A stretch of 9,811 bases of DNA from Hyphococcus sp. (GTDB lineage Bacteria > Pseudomonadota > Alphaproteobacteria > Caulobacterales > Parvularculaceae), in assembly GCA_021604605.1 (NCBI GenBank), contig BQJH01000096.1, forward strand, positions 1 through 9,811. Reading direction: 5' to 3'. Position 1 is the stretch's first letter, and every line of letters begins with the position of its first letter. Positions 1-6,667 of the stretch are shown one piece after another. Made by a program: the position numbers and the translations under genes. Below the pieces are notes generated by a model. The model worked only from the letters and a program-made list of their open reading frames with translations. It searched no databases and was not told the origin of the DNA.

Positions 1-446
1 ATCAAGTTGAACATATCGCCACAAAGCTCGGCGTCACCAATGATGACGTGATCTCCATGAACCGGCGCATGTCCGGCGGGGAAGCCTCATTGAACGCGCC
101 AATGTCAAAAGATGCCGATGGCGGCGGCGAGTGGCAGGACTGGCTGGTGGACGATAATGCCGTCAACCCGGAAGCCAAACTCGCCTCCGAAGACGAATAT
201 GACATGCGTATGAGCCTGCTTGAAGAGGCCCTGGCGACGCTAAACGAGCGCGAGCAGCACATTCTCACAGAGCGGCGGTTGAAGGATAATCCCTCAACGC
301 TTGAAGAGTTGAGCCAGGTTTATAATGTCAGCCGCGAACGCGTGCGCCAGATCGAAGTGCGGGCTTTTGAAAAACTGCAAAAAGCCATGAAGCGCATGGA
401 CAAGGATGCTCGCCAGCCGCGTGACGTTGAAGACATCGACGCATAG
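1..446 (+). CDS. rpoH: RNA polymerase sigma-32 factor RpoH, C-terminal part (5' end outside window)
   Basis: This is an alternative sigma factor of the heat-shock (sigma-32) type, which directs core RNA polymerase to stress promoters. The frame is open from the left edge (first full codon at 3), so the N-terminal half with region 2 lies outside; 147 residues are visible. The visible part begins in region 3 (VEHIATKLGVTNDDV, then a NRRMSGGEASLNAP stretch typical of alphaproteobacterial RpoH). It continues through LNEREQHILTERRL and ends with the region 4 helix-turn-helix, TLEELSQVYNVSRERVRQIE, which contacts the -35 element. An acidic tail (DVEDIDA) follows. An internal GTG at 48 opens the same frame but is not a plausible start, because conserved sequence continues upstream. 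The gene ends 25 bases before a strong hairpin terminator, so it is probably monocistronic at its 3' end. Some alphaproteobacteria carry two rpoH paralogues, and which one this is cannot be told. Confidence 0.95.
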   Translation, partial: QVEHIATKLGVTNDDVISMNRRMSGGEASLNAPMSKDADGGGEWQDWLVDDNAVNPEAKLASEDEYDMRMSLLEEALATLNEREQHILTERRLKDNPSTLEELSQVYNVSRERVRQIEVRAFEKLQKAMKRMDKDARQPRDVEDIDA

Positions 447-470
447 GCCAAACAATAGAAGAAAATTATT

Positions 471-500
471 AAGCAGCGCCCTCATCAGGCGCTGCTTTTT
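471..500. terminator. Rho-independent terminator after rpoH, possibly bidirectional
   Basis: A perfect hairpin has stem AAGCAGCGCC (471-480), loop CTCATCA and stem GGCGCTGCTT (488-497). A short T run follows on the plus strand (to 500), 25 bases after the rpoH stop. Read on the minus strand, the same hairpin is followed by TAATAATTTTC, so it could also stop transcription arriving from the right. Confidence 0.85.
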
Positions 501-655
501 CATATCCAGCAATCGACTATTCTTCGGCTACAAACTTCACCCGTGTCCCTCACGGGCAAGCGCTGCAACTTCGTAAAGCGAAAAGCGATAATGTCGCGCG
601 GGCCTTTGGGCGCACGATGAGAGGCGAGTGGGTCAGAGGTACCAGAAAGCGGCAT
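500..655 (-). CDS. Possible small protein of 51 aa, unrecognised
   Basis: This short minus-strand ORF starts at ATG (653-655) and ends at a TGA at 500-502. An AAAGGA (664-669), with an AGGAG a little further upstream, lies 8 bases before the start, which is a good ribosome binding site. The product begins MPLSGTSDPLASHRAPKGPRD and ends RRIVDCWI. It is basic, with no membrane segment or signal peptide, and I recognise no family. Its stop touches the rpoH hairpin, which reads as a terminator on this strand too. Against it: the composition is not strongly gene-like, and another minus-strand frame over the same bases (about 537-629) also reads plausibly (RHYRFSLYEVAALAREGHG then stop) but has no start. 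The stretch could instead be the remnant of a broken gene or plain intergenic DNA. Confidence 0.22.
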   Translation of the reverse strand: MPLSGTSDPLASHRAPKGPRDIIAFRFTKLQRLPVRDTGEVCSRRIVDCWI

Positions 656-807
656 GGGGTATTTCCTTTCTCCTGTAAGGTAATATCACAACGCCCTGTT
701 TCAGCGGCCTGTGTCAGCGGCTTATGACAATCTGACCGGCTTCCTGCAAATGAACAGAGGACAAACCCAGCCGCATGGTATCTACTGAAAGCCAAGGAGC
801 GCGACAG
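501..807. other. Intergenic region between rpoH and the M19 gene
   Basis: No confident gene lies in this stretch of about 300 bases. It holds the possible 51-codon minus-strand ORF, a small perfect hairpin (CCCGTG 540-545, CACGGG 551-556, no T run) and two copies of TCAGCGGC (701-708 and 714-721) spaced 13 bases. The promoter of the downstream dipeptidase-like gene must lie here or further upstream, but I see no convincing -35/-10 pair. No tRNA-like cloverleaf was seen. Confidence 0.5.
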
Positions 808-1953
808 ATGCCGAAACAATTTGATCGACGGATGGTTATCGGCGCGGGCGCCGCGTCAGCCATTGCGGCCTGCACAACGCTAGATCGCAAGCCGCTATCG
901 CAAGACAAGCACAACAACACTCCGCCAATGGGCCGCCTCTATATAGATGGGCTCAGTTTTTTGCGTGGCGACAATCATGAGTTTGAACAATCCGGTTTGG
1001 GCGCCGCCATCATAGATGCCTCCAAGGTGACGGAAATAACGCTGCCTGACGGATCAAAAGGATGGATACGCACTTTTGATGCCTGTAACGAAAGCATTGA
1101 CGCCGTACGCGCCTCCACAGAAACAGCGTATCCTATGGCCTTCGTCGCCAACAAAGGGTCCGACATTAACACCGATGACGGGGTCGCAGTATTCCTACAA
1201 TTTCAGTCCTGTGAGCCCATTGAAGATAAACTCGATCGCATCGGGTATTTTCACGGTAAGGGTTTGCGCATTCTCCAGCTAACACATCATCACAACAATC
1301 TCTTTGCAGGCGGCGCCCTGGAAGCTGTGCAAAGTGGCTTGACGCCGCTCGGGCGCGATGGCGTTTCAGAAATGAACAAATGGAACATCATTCCCGATGT
1401 GTCCCACGCATCGGAGCCAACAACGCTAGACGTCGCAAAGCTTACGACATCACCGTTCATCCTGTCTCACGGCGCCTGCCGGAGCATCGTTGATCATCCC
1501 CGTTGCGCAAGCGATGCAATGATCCGGGCGGTCGCGGGTTCCGGCGGGGTCATGGGCGTATTCATGATGAGCTTTTGGCTCACAACGGACCCGGCGCCTA
1601 ATGTCGGTCACTATGTTGCGCAGCTTCGCCACCTTGCCAATATCGGCGGGATCGACGCAACCGCCATCTCCAATGACTTTCCTATGAGCGGGAAACAGGC
1701 AGTAAAAAAACTTAACAATGACAATGCAGAAGGGGTGAAGCAATATCACGCATGGTGGCAGTCGCTCGACAATCGGGGCGTGCCCGGTTTTAACAAATTA
1801 CCGGAGCATGTAGTCATCCCCTCACTGAACAATGTCCACCGAATGCGCCTGATCGAACACGCGCTGGAAGCAGATGCGTTTTTCAGCGCAAGGGATATCG
1901 ACAAAATCATGGGAGAAAATTGGCGTCGGGTATTAACTGACGTTCTGGGCTAA
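808..1953 (+). CDS. Membrane dipeptidase (peptidase M19) family lipoprotein with degenerate metal site
   Basis: The protein belongs to the M19 (renal dipeptidase) family of zinc enzymes that cleave dipeptides, here exported. I chose ATG 808 (381 aa) over ATG 775 because AAGGAG (794-799) sits 8 bases before it, and because the product then begins with a Tat-like leader (DRRMVIGAGAASAIAAC) with a lipobox-like I19-A20-A21-C22. Family landmarks are clear: GLTPLGRDGVSEMN (178-190), DVSH with His200, LSHG with His221, DHPR with Arg232, and SNDF with Asp290. The canonical N-terminal HxD metal motif is replaced by IDGLSF (about 46-51), and the bridging glutamate position appears as Gln133. Catalysis by the standard two-zinc mechanism is therefore doubtful; it may have a different activity or a binding role. 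Its stop overlaps by 4 bases the stop of the convergent Ada-like gene, with no terminator between them. Confidence 0.85.
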   Translation: MPKQFDRRMVIGAGAASAIAACTTLDRKPLSQDKHNNTPPMGRLYIDGLSFLRGDNHEFEQSGLGAAIIDASKVTEITLPDGSKGWIRTFDACNESIDAVRASTETAYPMAFVANKGSDINTDDGVAVFLQFQSCEPIEDKLDRIGYFHGKGLRILQLTHHHNNLFAGGALEAVQSGLTPLGRDGVSEMNKWNIIPDVSHASEPTTLDVAKLTTSPFILSHGACRSIVDHPRCASDAMIRAVAGSGGVMGVFMMSFWLTTDPAPNVGHYVAQLRHLANIGGIDATAISNDFPMSGKQAVKKLNNDNAEGVKQYHAWWQSLDNRGVPGFNKLPEHVVIPSLNNVHRMRLIEHALEADAFFSARDIDKIMGENWRRVLTDVLG

Positions 1954-2516
1954 CGCGCGAGAGCTGACTTTCGAACTTCAGACGGCGCCATCCGATAACT
2001 CTCTTTAAATACCGCATTAAACCGACGCAGGCTGTTAAACCCGGCGCGAAAAGCAATCTCCGTCATTGACAAATCAGTTTCATCGAGCAGGCGTTTAGCC
2101 TTTTGCACACGGAGAGTTTTGGCGACACTTGTCGGACTGGCGCCGAGATGTTGTTGAAATAACCGCCCAAGATGTCGCTCCCCGACGCCTAGCTTCTCAG
2201 CCAAGGCTTCTACCGTCATCTCGTTGAGGGCGCCGTCTTTAATCAACTTCAACGCACGTGACACGGTCGATTTTGTGCCATTCCATGCCGGACTAAAGGG
2301 CGCCGCCTCCGGCCGACACCGCAAGCAGGGGCGATAACCCTCCGTTTCACAAGCCGCCGCCGTCGGGTAGAATGTTACGTTCTTTCGCAACGGCGACCTC
2401 ACCCGGCAAATTGGGCGACAATAAATCTTTGTCGTCCGTACAGCAATGAAAAACACCCCGTCATAAGCAGGGTCGCATCGTTTTCTTGCTGCTTCACACT
2501 CTTCAAAATCAAGCAT
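1950..2516 (-). CDS. Ada-type transcriptional regulator (methylphosphotriester-sensing Cys domain + AraC HTH)
   Basis: This 188-aa protein matches the N-terminal half of Ada. In Ada a zinc-bound cysteine takes a methyl group from DNA phosphotriesters, which turns the protein into an activator of alkylation-repair genes. The Ada zinc domain spans about residues 1-75, with Cys33, Cys37, Cys64 and Cys67; spacings of 4, 27 and 3 are identical to Cys38, 42, 69 and 72 of E. coli Ada, and Cys33 would be the methyl acceptor. Residues about 85-185 form a two-helix AraC-type DNA-binding domain (VEALAEKLGVGERHLGRLFQ and MTEIAFRAGFNSLRRFNAVF). The O6-alkylguanine transferase domain of Ada and the AlkA domain of Ada-AlkA fusions are absent, as in Bacillus AdaA. 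The start has AGAGGA (complement of 2521-2526) just upstream. No ogt, alkA or alkB lies nearby; the gene is divergent from the transporter/GST cluster and may control it or itself. Confidence 0.88.
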   Translation of the reverse strand: MLDFEECEAARKRCDPAYDGVFFIAVRTTKIYCRPICRVRSPLRKNVTFYPTAAACETEGYRPCLRCRPEAAPFSPAWNGTKSTVSRALKLIKDGALNEMTVEALAEKLGVGERHLGRLFQQHLGASPTSVAKTLRVQKAKRLLDETDLSMTEIAFRAGFNSLRRFNAVFKESYRMAPSEVRKSALAR

Positions 2517-2664
2517 GATGTCCTCTTATCCGATAAAGCGATCATCTTCTCTTGAGATTAAAAATGCAATCGAGGCGGCAATTATCAAGTCCGATTCCGG
2601 CTAGCGAAAATCCTGCGCTCCGCACATATCGAAGCCCCAAAACAAACACATAAAGAGAACCTGC
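2517..2664. promoter_or_regulatory. Divergent promoter region between the Ada-like regulator and the EamA operon
   Basis: These 148 bases separate two divergent starts, so both promoters should lie here. I see no strong -35/-10 pair. AAAGCG at 2535-2540 matches 6 of 8 bases of the E. coli Ada box (AAAGCGCA), which is too weak to call. The eamA-side ribosome binding site is AGAGA at 2654-2658, 6 bases before ATG 2665. Confidence 0.4.
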
Positions 2665-3597
2665 ATGCAACAAGACACAATGGGGACATTAGAGTGGGCA
2701 TTGTTAATCGTGCTTTCACTCTTGTGGGGCGGATCATTTTTCTTTGCGAAAGTCGCCCTTGACGTCGTGCCGCCTTTTACACTTGTCTTGTGCCGCGTCA
2801 CGCTCGCCAGCGCCGCCCTGTTTTTCTTCACCAAGGTAACAGGCGGTAAAATCCCGTGGACGAACTCTGCATGGGCGGCATTCGCATCTATGGGCATATT
2901 AAATAACCTCATTCCCTTCGCGCTCATATTTTATGGACAGACCCAGATTGGCGCGAGCCTGGCGTCTATCCTGAACGCAACAACGCCTGTCTTTACTGTG
3001 ATTGTTGCTCATTTCCTGACGAGTAATGAACGCGCAACGCCAAGCAAGGTCGCTGGAGCCGCATTAGGCGTTGCAGGTGTTGTTTTATTGATCGGGTTTG
3101 ACGCACTGAAAGGGCAAAGCCTCGCCGTGCTCGGTATGATGGGGTGTTTAGGCGCCGCACTTTCTTATGCTTTCGCGGCAATATACGGACGTCGCTTCCA
3201 GCGCATGAAAGTAGAGCCGGTTACCGTTGCCTTTGGCCAAGTTACCGCAACCATGGTGATGGTGGCGCCGGCAGCGCTGGTTATCGACACGCCCTGGCTT
3301 TTAGCGACGCCGGGAACGGGTGCGCTGTTATCGATCTTTGCACTCGGTTTGCTATCAACGGCGCTCGCTTATGTTATCTTCTTCTTCCTTCTGGCGCGCA
3401 GCGGCGCGACCAATATTACGCTGGTCACCTTTCTCATTCCAATTAGCGGTATTTTTCTCGGCATTGTGGTTTTAGGTGAGCATTTATTCTGGAACCATAT
3501 CGCCGGATTGATCGTCATCACGCTGGGTCTCGCCGCTATCGACGGGCGGTTCTGGAAATGGACACGGCAAAAGACTCACCGATTCCCACCAAACTGA
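2665..3597 (+). CDS. EamA/DMT-family transporter (putative metabolite or drug exporter)
   Basis: This 310-aa inner-membrane protein has the ten hydrophobic segments and duplicated structure of the drug/metabolite transporter superfamily. The two EamA repeats cover about residues 10-145 and 152-293. Typical signatures are the first-helix LLWGGSFFFAKVAL (20-33), LNATTPVFTVIVAHFL (103-118) followed by a conserved acidic position (Glu122), and VVLGEHLFWNHIAGLIVI in the second repeat. A short basic tail (KWTRQKTH) is probably cytoplasmic. The substrate cannot be inferred; family members export amino acids, purines, metabolites or toxic compounds. ATG 2665 has a short purine-rich ribosome site; ATG 2680 is an alternative that would remove five residues. 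It is the first gene of a tight run with the GST and PEP mutase-like genes, and it diverges from the Ada-like regulator. Confidence 0.9.
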   Translation: MQQDTMGTLEWALLIVLSLLWGGSFFFAKVALDVVPPFTLVLCRVTLASAALFFFTKVTGGKIPWTNSAWAAFASMGILNNLIPFALIFYGQTQIGASLASILNATTPVFTVIVAHFLTSNERATPSKVAGAALGVAGVVLLIGFDALKGQSLAVLGMMGCLGAALSYAFAAIYGRRFQRMKVEPVTVAFGQVTATMVMVAPAALVIDTPWLLATPGTGALLSIFALGLLSTALAYVIFFFLLARSGATNITLVTFLIPISGIFLGIVVLGEHLFWNHIAGLIVITLGLAAIDGRFWKWTRQKTHRFPPN

Positions 3598-3625
3598 TCT
3601 CAATTTTATACAAGAAAGGCGCCTC

Positions 3626-4273
3626 ATGTCTGGTCTAGAACTTATTATCGCAAATAAAAAATATTCATCCTGGTCAATGCGGCCATGGCTCGTCCTAAAA
3701 ACATTTGAAATTGAGTTTATGGAAACGCTCTCTGAGTTTGATATTCCCAATAACAGCGCTCATTTTATTGAGTTTTCACCGACGAAGAAAGTACCGGTTT
3801 TAAAACATGAGGATTTTACTGTGTGGGATTCGTTAGCGATTGTTGAATATCTCGCAGAGCTTTTTCCAGAGAAAAACCTTTGGCCAGAGGACAGGGAACA
3901 ACGCGCCCATGCACGCGCAATCTCGTGCGAAATGCATAGTGGTTTCCTGGCGTTGCGTGACGAATGTCCGATGAACATGGCGCGCGAAGTCAGCCCGCTG
4001 GCGTTATCGCCTGAGGGCAAACGTGATCTTGCGCGTGTTGAAAGTATTTGGGCAACTTGCCTCGATCAATCTGGGGGACCATTTTTGTTCGGGCGCTTTA
4101 CCATCGCCGATGCTATGTTCGCGCCGGTCATCAATCGGATTGAAAAATATAGGTTGAGCAGCTCGGCCACCGTCGAACAATACACAACGGCTATAAAGAC
4201 ACTACCTGCATGGCAGGAATGGGAAGATGCGGGGAAAGCAGAACCCTGGATTTGCGAGAATGTTGAAGTTTAA
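3626..4273 (+). CDS. Glutathione S-transferase family protein
   Basis: This 215-aa cytosolic protein has the normal GST length. The N-terminal thioredoxin-like domain (about 4-82) carries a serine-rich active-site loop, YSSWSMRPW (13-21), where Ser14, Ser15 or Ser17 could activate the glutathione thiol as in zeta-like bacterial GSTs. It also has the conserved cis-proline in KVPVL (Pro57) and the glutathione gamma-glutamyl-binding pair Asp68-Ser69 in VWDSLAIVEYL. The all-helical C-terminal domain (about 90-210) shows the N-capping box FTIADAMFAPV (Thr159-Asp162) found in the GST fold. The substrate is unknown. GAAAGG (3614-3619) lies 6 bases upstream of ATG 3626, and the gene starts 28 bases after the EamA stop, so the two are probably co-transcribed. 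Confidence 0.92.
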   Translation: MSGLELIIANKKYSSWSMRPWLVLKTFEIEFMETLSEFDIPNNSAHFIEFSPTKKVPVLKHEDFTVWDSLAIVEYLAELFPEKNLWPEDREQRAHARAISCEMHSGFLALRDECPMNMAREVSPLALSPEGKRDLARVESIWATCLDQSGGPFLFGRFTIADAMFAPVINRIEKYRLSSSATVEQYTTAIKTLPAWQEWEDAGKAEPWICENVEV

Positions 4274-4291
4274 CAAGAAAGAAACCTGACT

Positions 4292-5113
4292 ATGTCTGAC
4301 CAAACAAGCCAAGTAAAAGCGTTTCGCGATCTCCATAAAAAAGGCGTTCCATTTATTTTACCAAACCCGTGGGATGCAGGTTCTGCACGTATCCTTGAAG
4401 GTTTAGGCGCCAAGGCGCTCGCGACGACAAGCTCCGGTTTTGCCCTGACCAAAGGACGACATGATTATGGCGTATCGCGTGAAGACGCTCTTGCTCATTG
4501 CCGGGAAGTCGCGAGCGCGGTCTCTATTCCGGTTACGGCGGACCTTGAAAATGGCTATGGTTTAAAACCGGAAGATGCTGGTGAAACAATCAGTCTGGCC
4601 GCGCAAACGGGGTTGGCTGGCGGATCAATCGAAGATTCGACCGGAGACAAAGCAACACCGATTATTGAAAAAGCATTGGCGGTTGAACGCATGGCGGCGG
4701 CTGCGGAAGCGGTCAATTCCGTGAATAACAATTTTGTATTAACAGCTCGCGCCGAAGCTTTTCTTTATGGCGATGCTGATCTCGATGAAGTCATTGGCAG
4801 ACTGAAGGCATTCGAAGAAGCAGGCGCTGAAGCGCTATTTGCACCGGGGTTGCCTGATATGGACGCCGTGCGCGCTGTCTGCGATGCCGTTTCAAAACGG
4901 GTGAATGTTTTGGTGATAGGAGAGTTGCGCAACCACGCGCTTGAAGAGTTTGCAGAAGCGGGAGTCGCGAGCCTGTCTATTGGCGGCGCGCTCGCCTATC
5001 AGGCCTATGGGTCGCTCGCCGGTCTGCCTTCAATGTTAGAAACAGGGCGTTTTGATATGCTGAACGCGAATGCAGCGCAGGCGAAAACTGTCTCCCAATA
5101 TCTACAGGGCTAA
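4292..5113 (+). CDS. Isocitrate lyase/PEP mutase superfamily protein
   Basis: This 273-aa cytosolic protein has the TIM-barrel fold of the PEP mutase/isocitrate lyase superfamily, whose members make or break C-C or P-C bonds next to a carboxylate with Mg2+. Recognisable parts are FILPNPWDAGSARILEGLG (21-39), ATTSSGFALTKGRHDYG (44-60), the Mg2+-site region VTADLENGYG (81-90, Asp84), IEDS (113-116) and TARAEAFL (151-158). The KKCGH-type catalytic loop of true isocitrate and methylisocitrate lyases is absent; the corresponding loop after IEDS reads TGDKATP. It is therefore unlikely to be AceA or PrpB, and is better left as a phosphonomutase, oxaloacetate-hydrolase or lyase-like enzyme of unknown substrate. 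Its ATG lies 18 bases after the GST stop behind a purine-rich AAGAAAGAAA, so it is probably the third gene of the eamA-gst operon. Confidence 0.88.
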   Translation: MSDQTSQVKAFRDLHKKGVPFILPNPWDAGSARILEGLGAKALATTSSGFALTKGRHDYGVSREDALAHCREVASAVSIPVTADLENGYGLKPEDAGETISLAAQTGLAGGSIEDSTGDKATPIIEKALAVERMAAAAEAVNSVNNNFVLTARAEAFLYGDADLDEVIGRLKAFEEAGAEALFAPGLPDMDAVRAVCDAVSKRVNVLVIGELRNHALEEFAEAGVASLSIGGALAYQAYGSLAGLPSMLETGRFDMLNANAAQAKTVSQYLQG

Positions 5114-5196
5114 AAAACTAACTTTTGACCGGGTTCTTATTGCCGGCAAATCTGCTACACCCCGTCGCCCGCCTATCAGGGCGGCCCATTGAAAGT

Positions 5197-6639
5197 ATGG
5201 ACGTGAAGCAGACGAACCCAGTTGAGCCGCCCGCTGAGCAGGACGCAATACCTGTTCAAGGCAAGGCGGCATGGCGGCGCGAATTCATCGCGTTGATGGC
5301 TATTGGTATTCCAATGGGCCTCACTCAGCTCGTCCAGTTTTCTATCAACACTGTTGATGTGTTGATGGTTGGGCGCCTCGGGCCGGAAGCGCTCGCCGGC
5401 GCCTCCTTAGGGCTGGTGATATATTTTGCGATGTTTCTCTTCGGGTTTGGCCCGGCCATGGCTGTCTCGCCCATGGTCAGTCAGGCGCTGGGCGCCAATC
5501 CGGATGATACTGATGATGTGCGCCGGTCTGTGCGCATGGGGCTGTGGACCATTGGCATTGGCATCCCGATTTTGTCCCTGCTGTTTTTCCTCGCAGAAGA
5601 TCTCTCCATCGCGCTGGGGCAACCTGCCGGTCCTGCTGCTTTGGCTGAGCCTTATGTTCTGGCCATGGCGCCGGGCCTGCCCTTCGCACTTGGCATCATG
5701 GCGCTCAGAAATTTTCTCGCCGCCATTGAGCGCACGCGAGCGCCGCTTGTGTTTATTATTATCACAACATTGCTAAACGCGTTTTTGAACTGGCTGTTGA
5801 TTTACGGCAATTGGGGCTTTCCACGAATGGAGCTGGTGGGCGCAGGCATTGCGTCTTCGGTTTCTCATATGACCGGGTTTTTCATGCTGGTTGTTTATAT
5901 CAGTCATGAAAAAGTCAGTCGGCGGTTTGAAATCTTTAAAAACTTTTTCAATCCCTGCTGGGTTCGCCTGCGCGAAGTTTTACAACTGAGCTGGCCGATT
6001 GGCATGACCATGATCTTTGAGGCGATGCTGTTTAACGCCGCTGTCTTTTTGATGGGGCGCATCGGCGTCAACGAGATGGCCGCTTATCAGGTCGCGCTGA
6101 ATGTGGCGGCTTTAGCATTTATGTTGCCGTTGGGCCTTTCCATGGCCGGTTCCGTTAGGGTTGGGTTAATGGCCGGGGCAAAAAACCCCGCCGGGGTCAG
6201 ACGCGCCAGTGCTATCTCTATTCTATCATGCATCGCCGCGATTATGCTTTTTGCTGTGCCGATGATGCTGGCGCCGAACTTTATTGCCGGACTTTATCTC
6301 GATAAAGATGACGTGGAAAACACGGCGGTTCTGGCGCTGGTCGCGGCGTTTATCCCGATCGCTTCTGCGTTCGCACTGTTTGACGCTATTCAGGTCGCGG
6401 CCAATCAGGCGCTGCGCGGGTTAAAAGATGTCCGCATACCGATGGTCGTGACCTTCATCAGCTATTGGATCATCGGCTTTCCCGTATCAGCCTATCTCGG
6501 ATTGTATACACCGCTGGGCGCCGTTGGCGTCTGGTACGGATTGCTGGCAAGCTTAGCGGCAGCCGCAATCTTTCTGGGTGGGCGTTTATGGCTAATCACC
6601 AACCCGCGCAAAGTTGATGAATGGCAGGCGGCTGAATAA
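5197..6639 (+). CDS. MATE family multidrug efflux transporter
   Basis: This integral membrane antiporter of the multi-antimicrobial extrusion family (NorM-like) would export organic cations or drugs against Na+ or H+. From ATG 5197 it is 480 aa, close to the family norm. It has a short polar cytoplasmic N-terminus and about 12 hydrophobic segments in two homologous halves. Typical sequence includes GIPMGLTQLVQFSINTVDVL in helix 1, MVGRLGPEALAGASLG, and, in the second half, WPIGMTMIFEAMLFNAAVFL followed by GRIGVNEMAAYQVALNVAA. A longer frame opens at TTG 5125, but those extra 24 codons do not look conserved and TTGACC there resembles a -35 element, so I prefer ATG 5197, although its ribosome site is poor. 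The 83-base gap from the previous gene suggests a possible promoter of its own. A stem-loop overlaps the stop codon. Confidence 0.93.
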   Translation: MDVKQTNPVEPPAEQDAIPVQGKAAWRREFIALMAIGIPMGLTQLVQFSINTVDVLMVGRLGPEALAGASLGLVIYFAMFLFGFGPAMAVSPMVSQALGANPDDTDDVRRSVRMGLWTIGIGIPILSLLFFLAEDLSIALGQPAGPAALAEPYVLAMAPGLPFALGIMALRNFLAAIERTRAPLVFIIITTLLNAFLNWLLIYGNWGFPRMELVGAGIASSVSHMTGFFMLVVYISHEKVSRRFEIFKNFFNPCWVRLREVLQLSWPIGMTMIFEAMLFNAAVFLMGRIGVNEMAAYQVALNVAALAFMLPLGLSMAGSVRVGLMAGAKNPAGVRRASAISILSCIAAIMLFAVPMMLAPNFIAGLYLDKDDVENTAVLALVAAFIPIASAFALFDAIQVAANQALRGLKDVRIPMVVTFISYWIIGFPVSAYLGLYTPLGAVGVWYGLLASLAAAAIFLGGRLWLITNPRKVDEWQAAE

Positions 6640-6645
6640 GCCGCC
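6627..6645. other. Stem-loop overlapping the MATE stop codon
   Basis: GGCGGCT (6627-6633) and AGCCGCC (6639-6645) form a 7-bp GC-rich hairpin with loop GAATA, spanning the TAA stop between the convergent MATE and CPBP genes. There is no T run, so it is not a standard intrinsic terminator; it may protect the transcript 3' end or be incidental. Confidence 0.5.
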
Positions 6646-6667
6646 CGCCAGTTCCATCGGTTGACGC

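Noticed and set aside
775..807. ATG 775 as the start of the M19 protein
   Set aside because: It would put 11 residues in front of a well-formed Tat lipoprotein leader, and its AGAGGA is 13 bases away, while ATG 808 has AAGGAG at 8 bases.
2535..2542. AAAGCGAT as an Ada box for the divergent promoter region
   Set aside because: It matches the E. coli box at only 6 of 8 positions, and such a short match is expected by chance.
5125..5196. TTG 5125 as the start of the MATE transporter
   Set aside because: The extra 24 codons look unlike a MATE N-terminus, have no clear ribosome site, and TTGACC here looks more like a -35 element. ATG 5197 gives the usual family length.
5407..5776. Overlapping open frames on both strands inside the MATE gene
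   Set aside because: They are shadows of a clearly conserved transporter and have low-complexity, non-protein-like composition.
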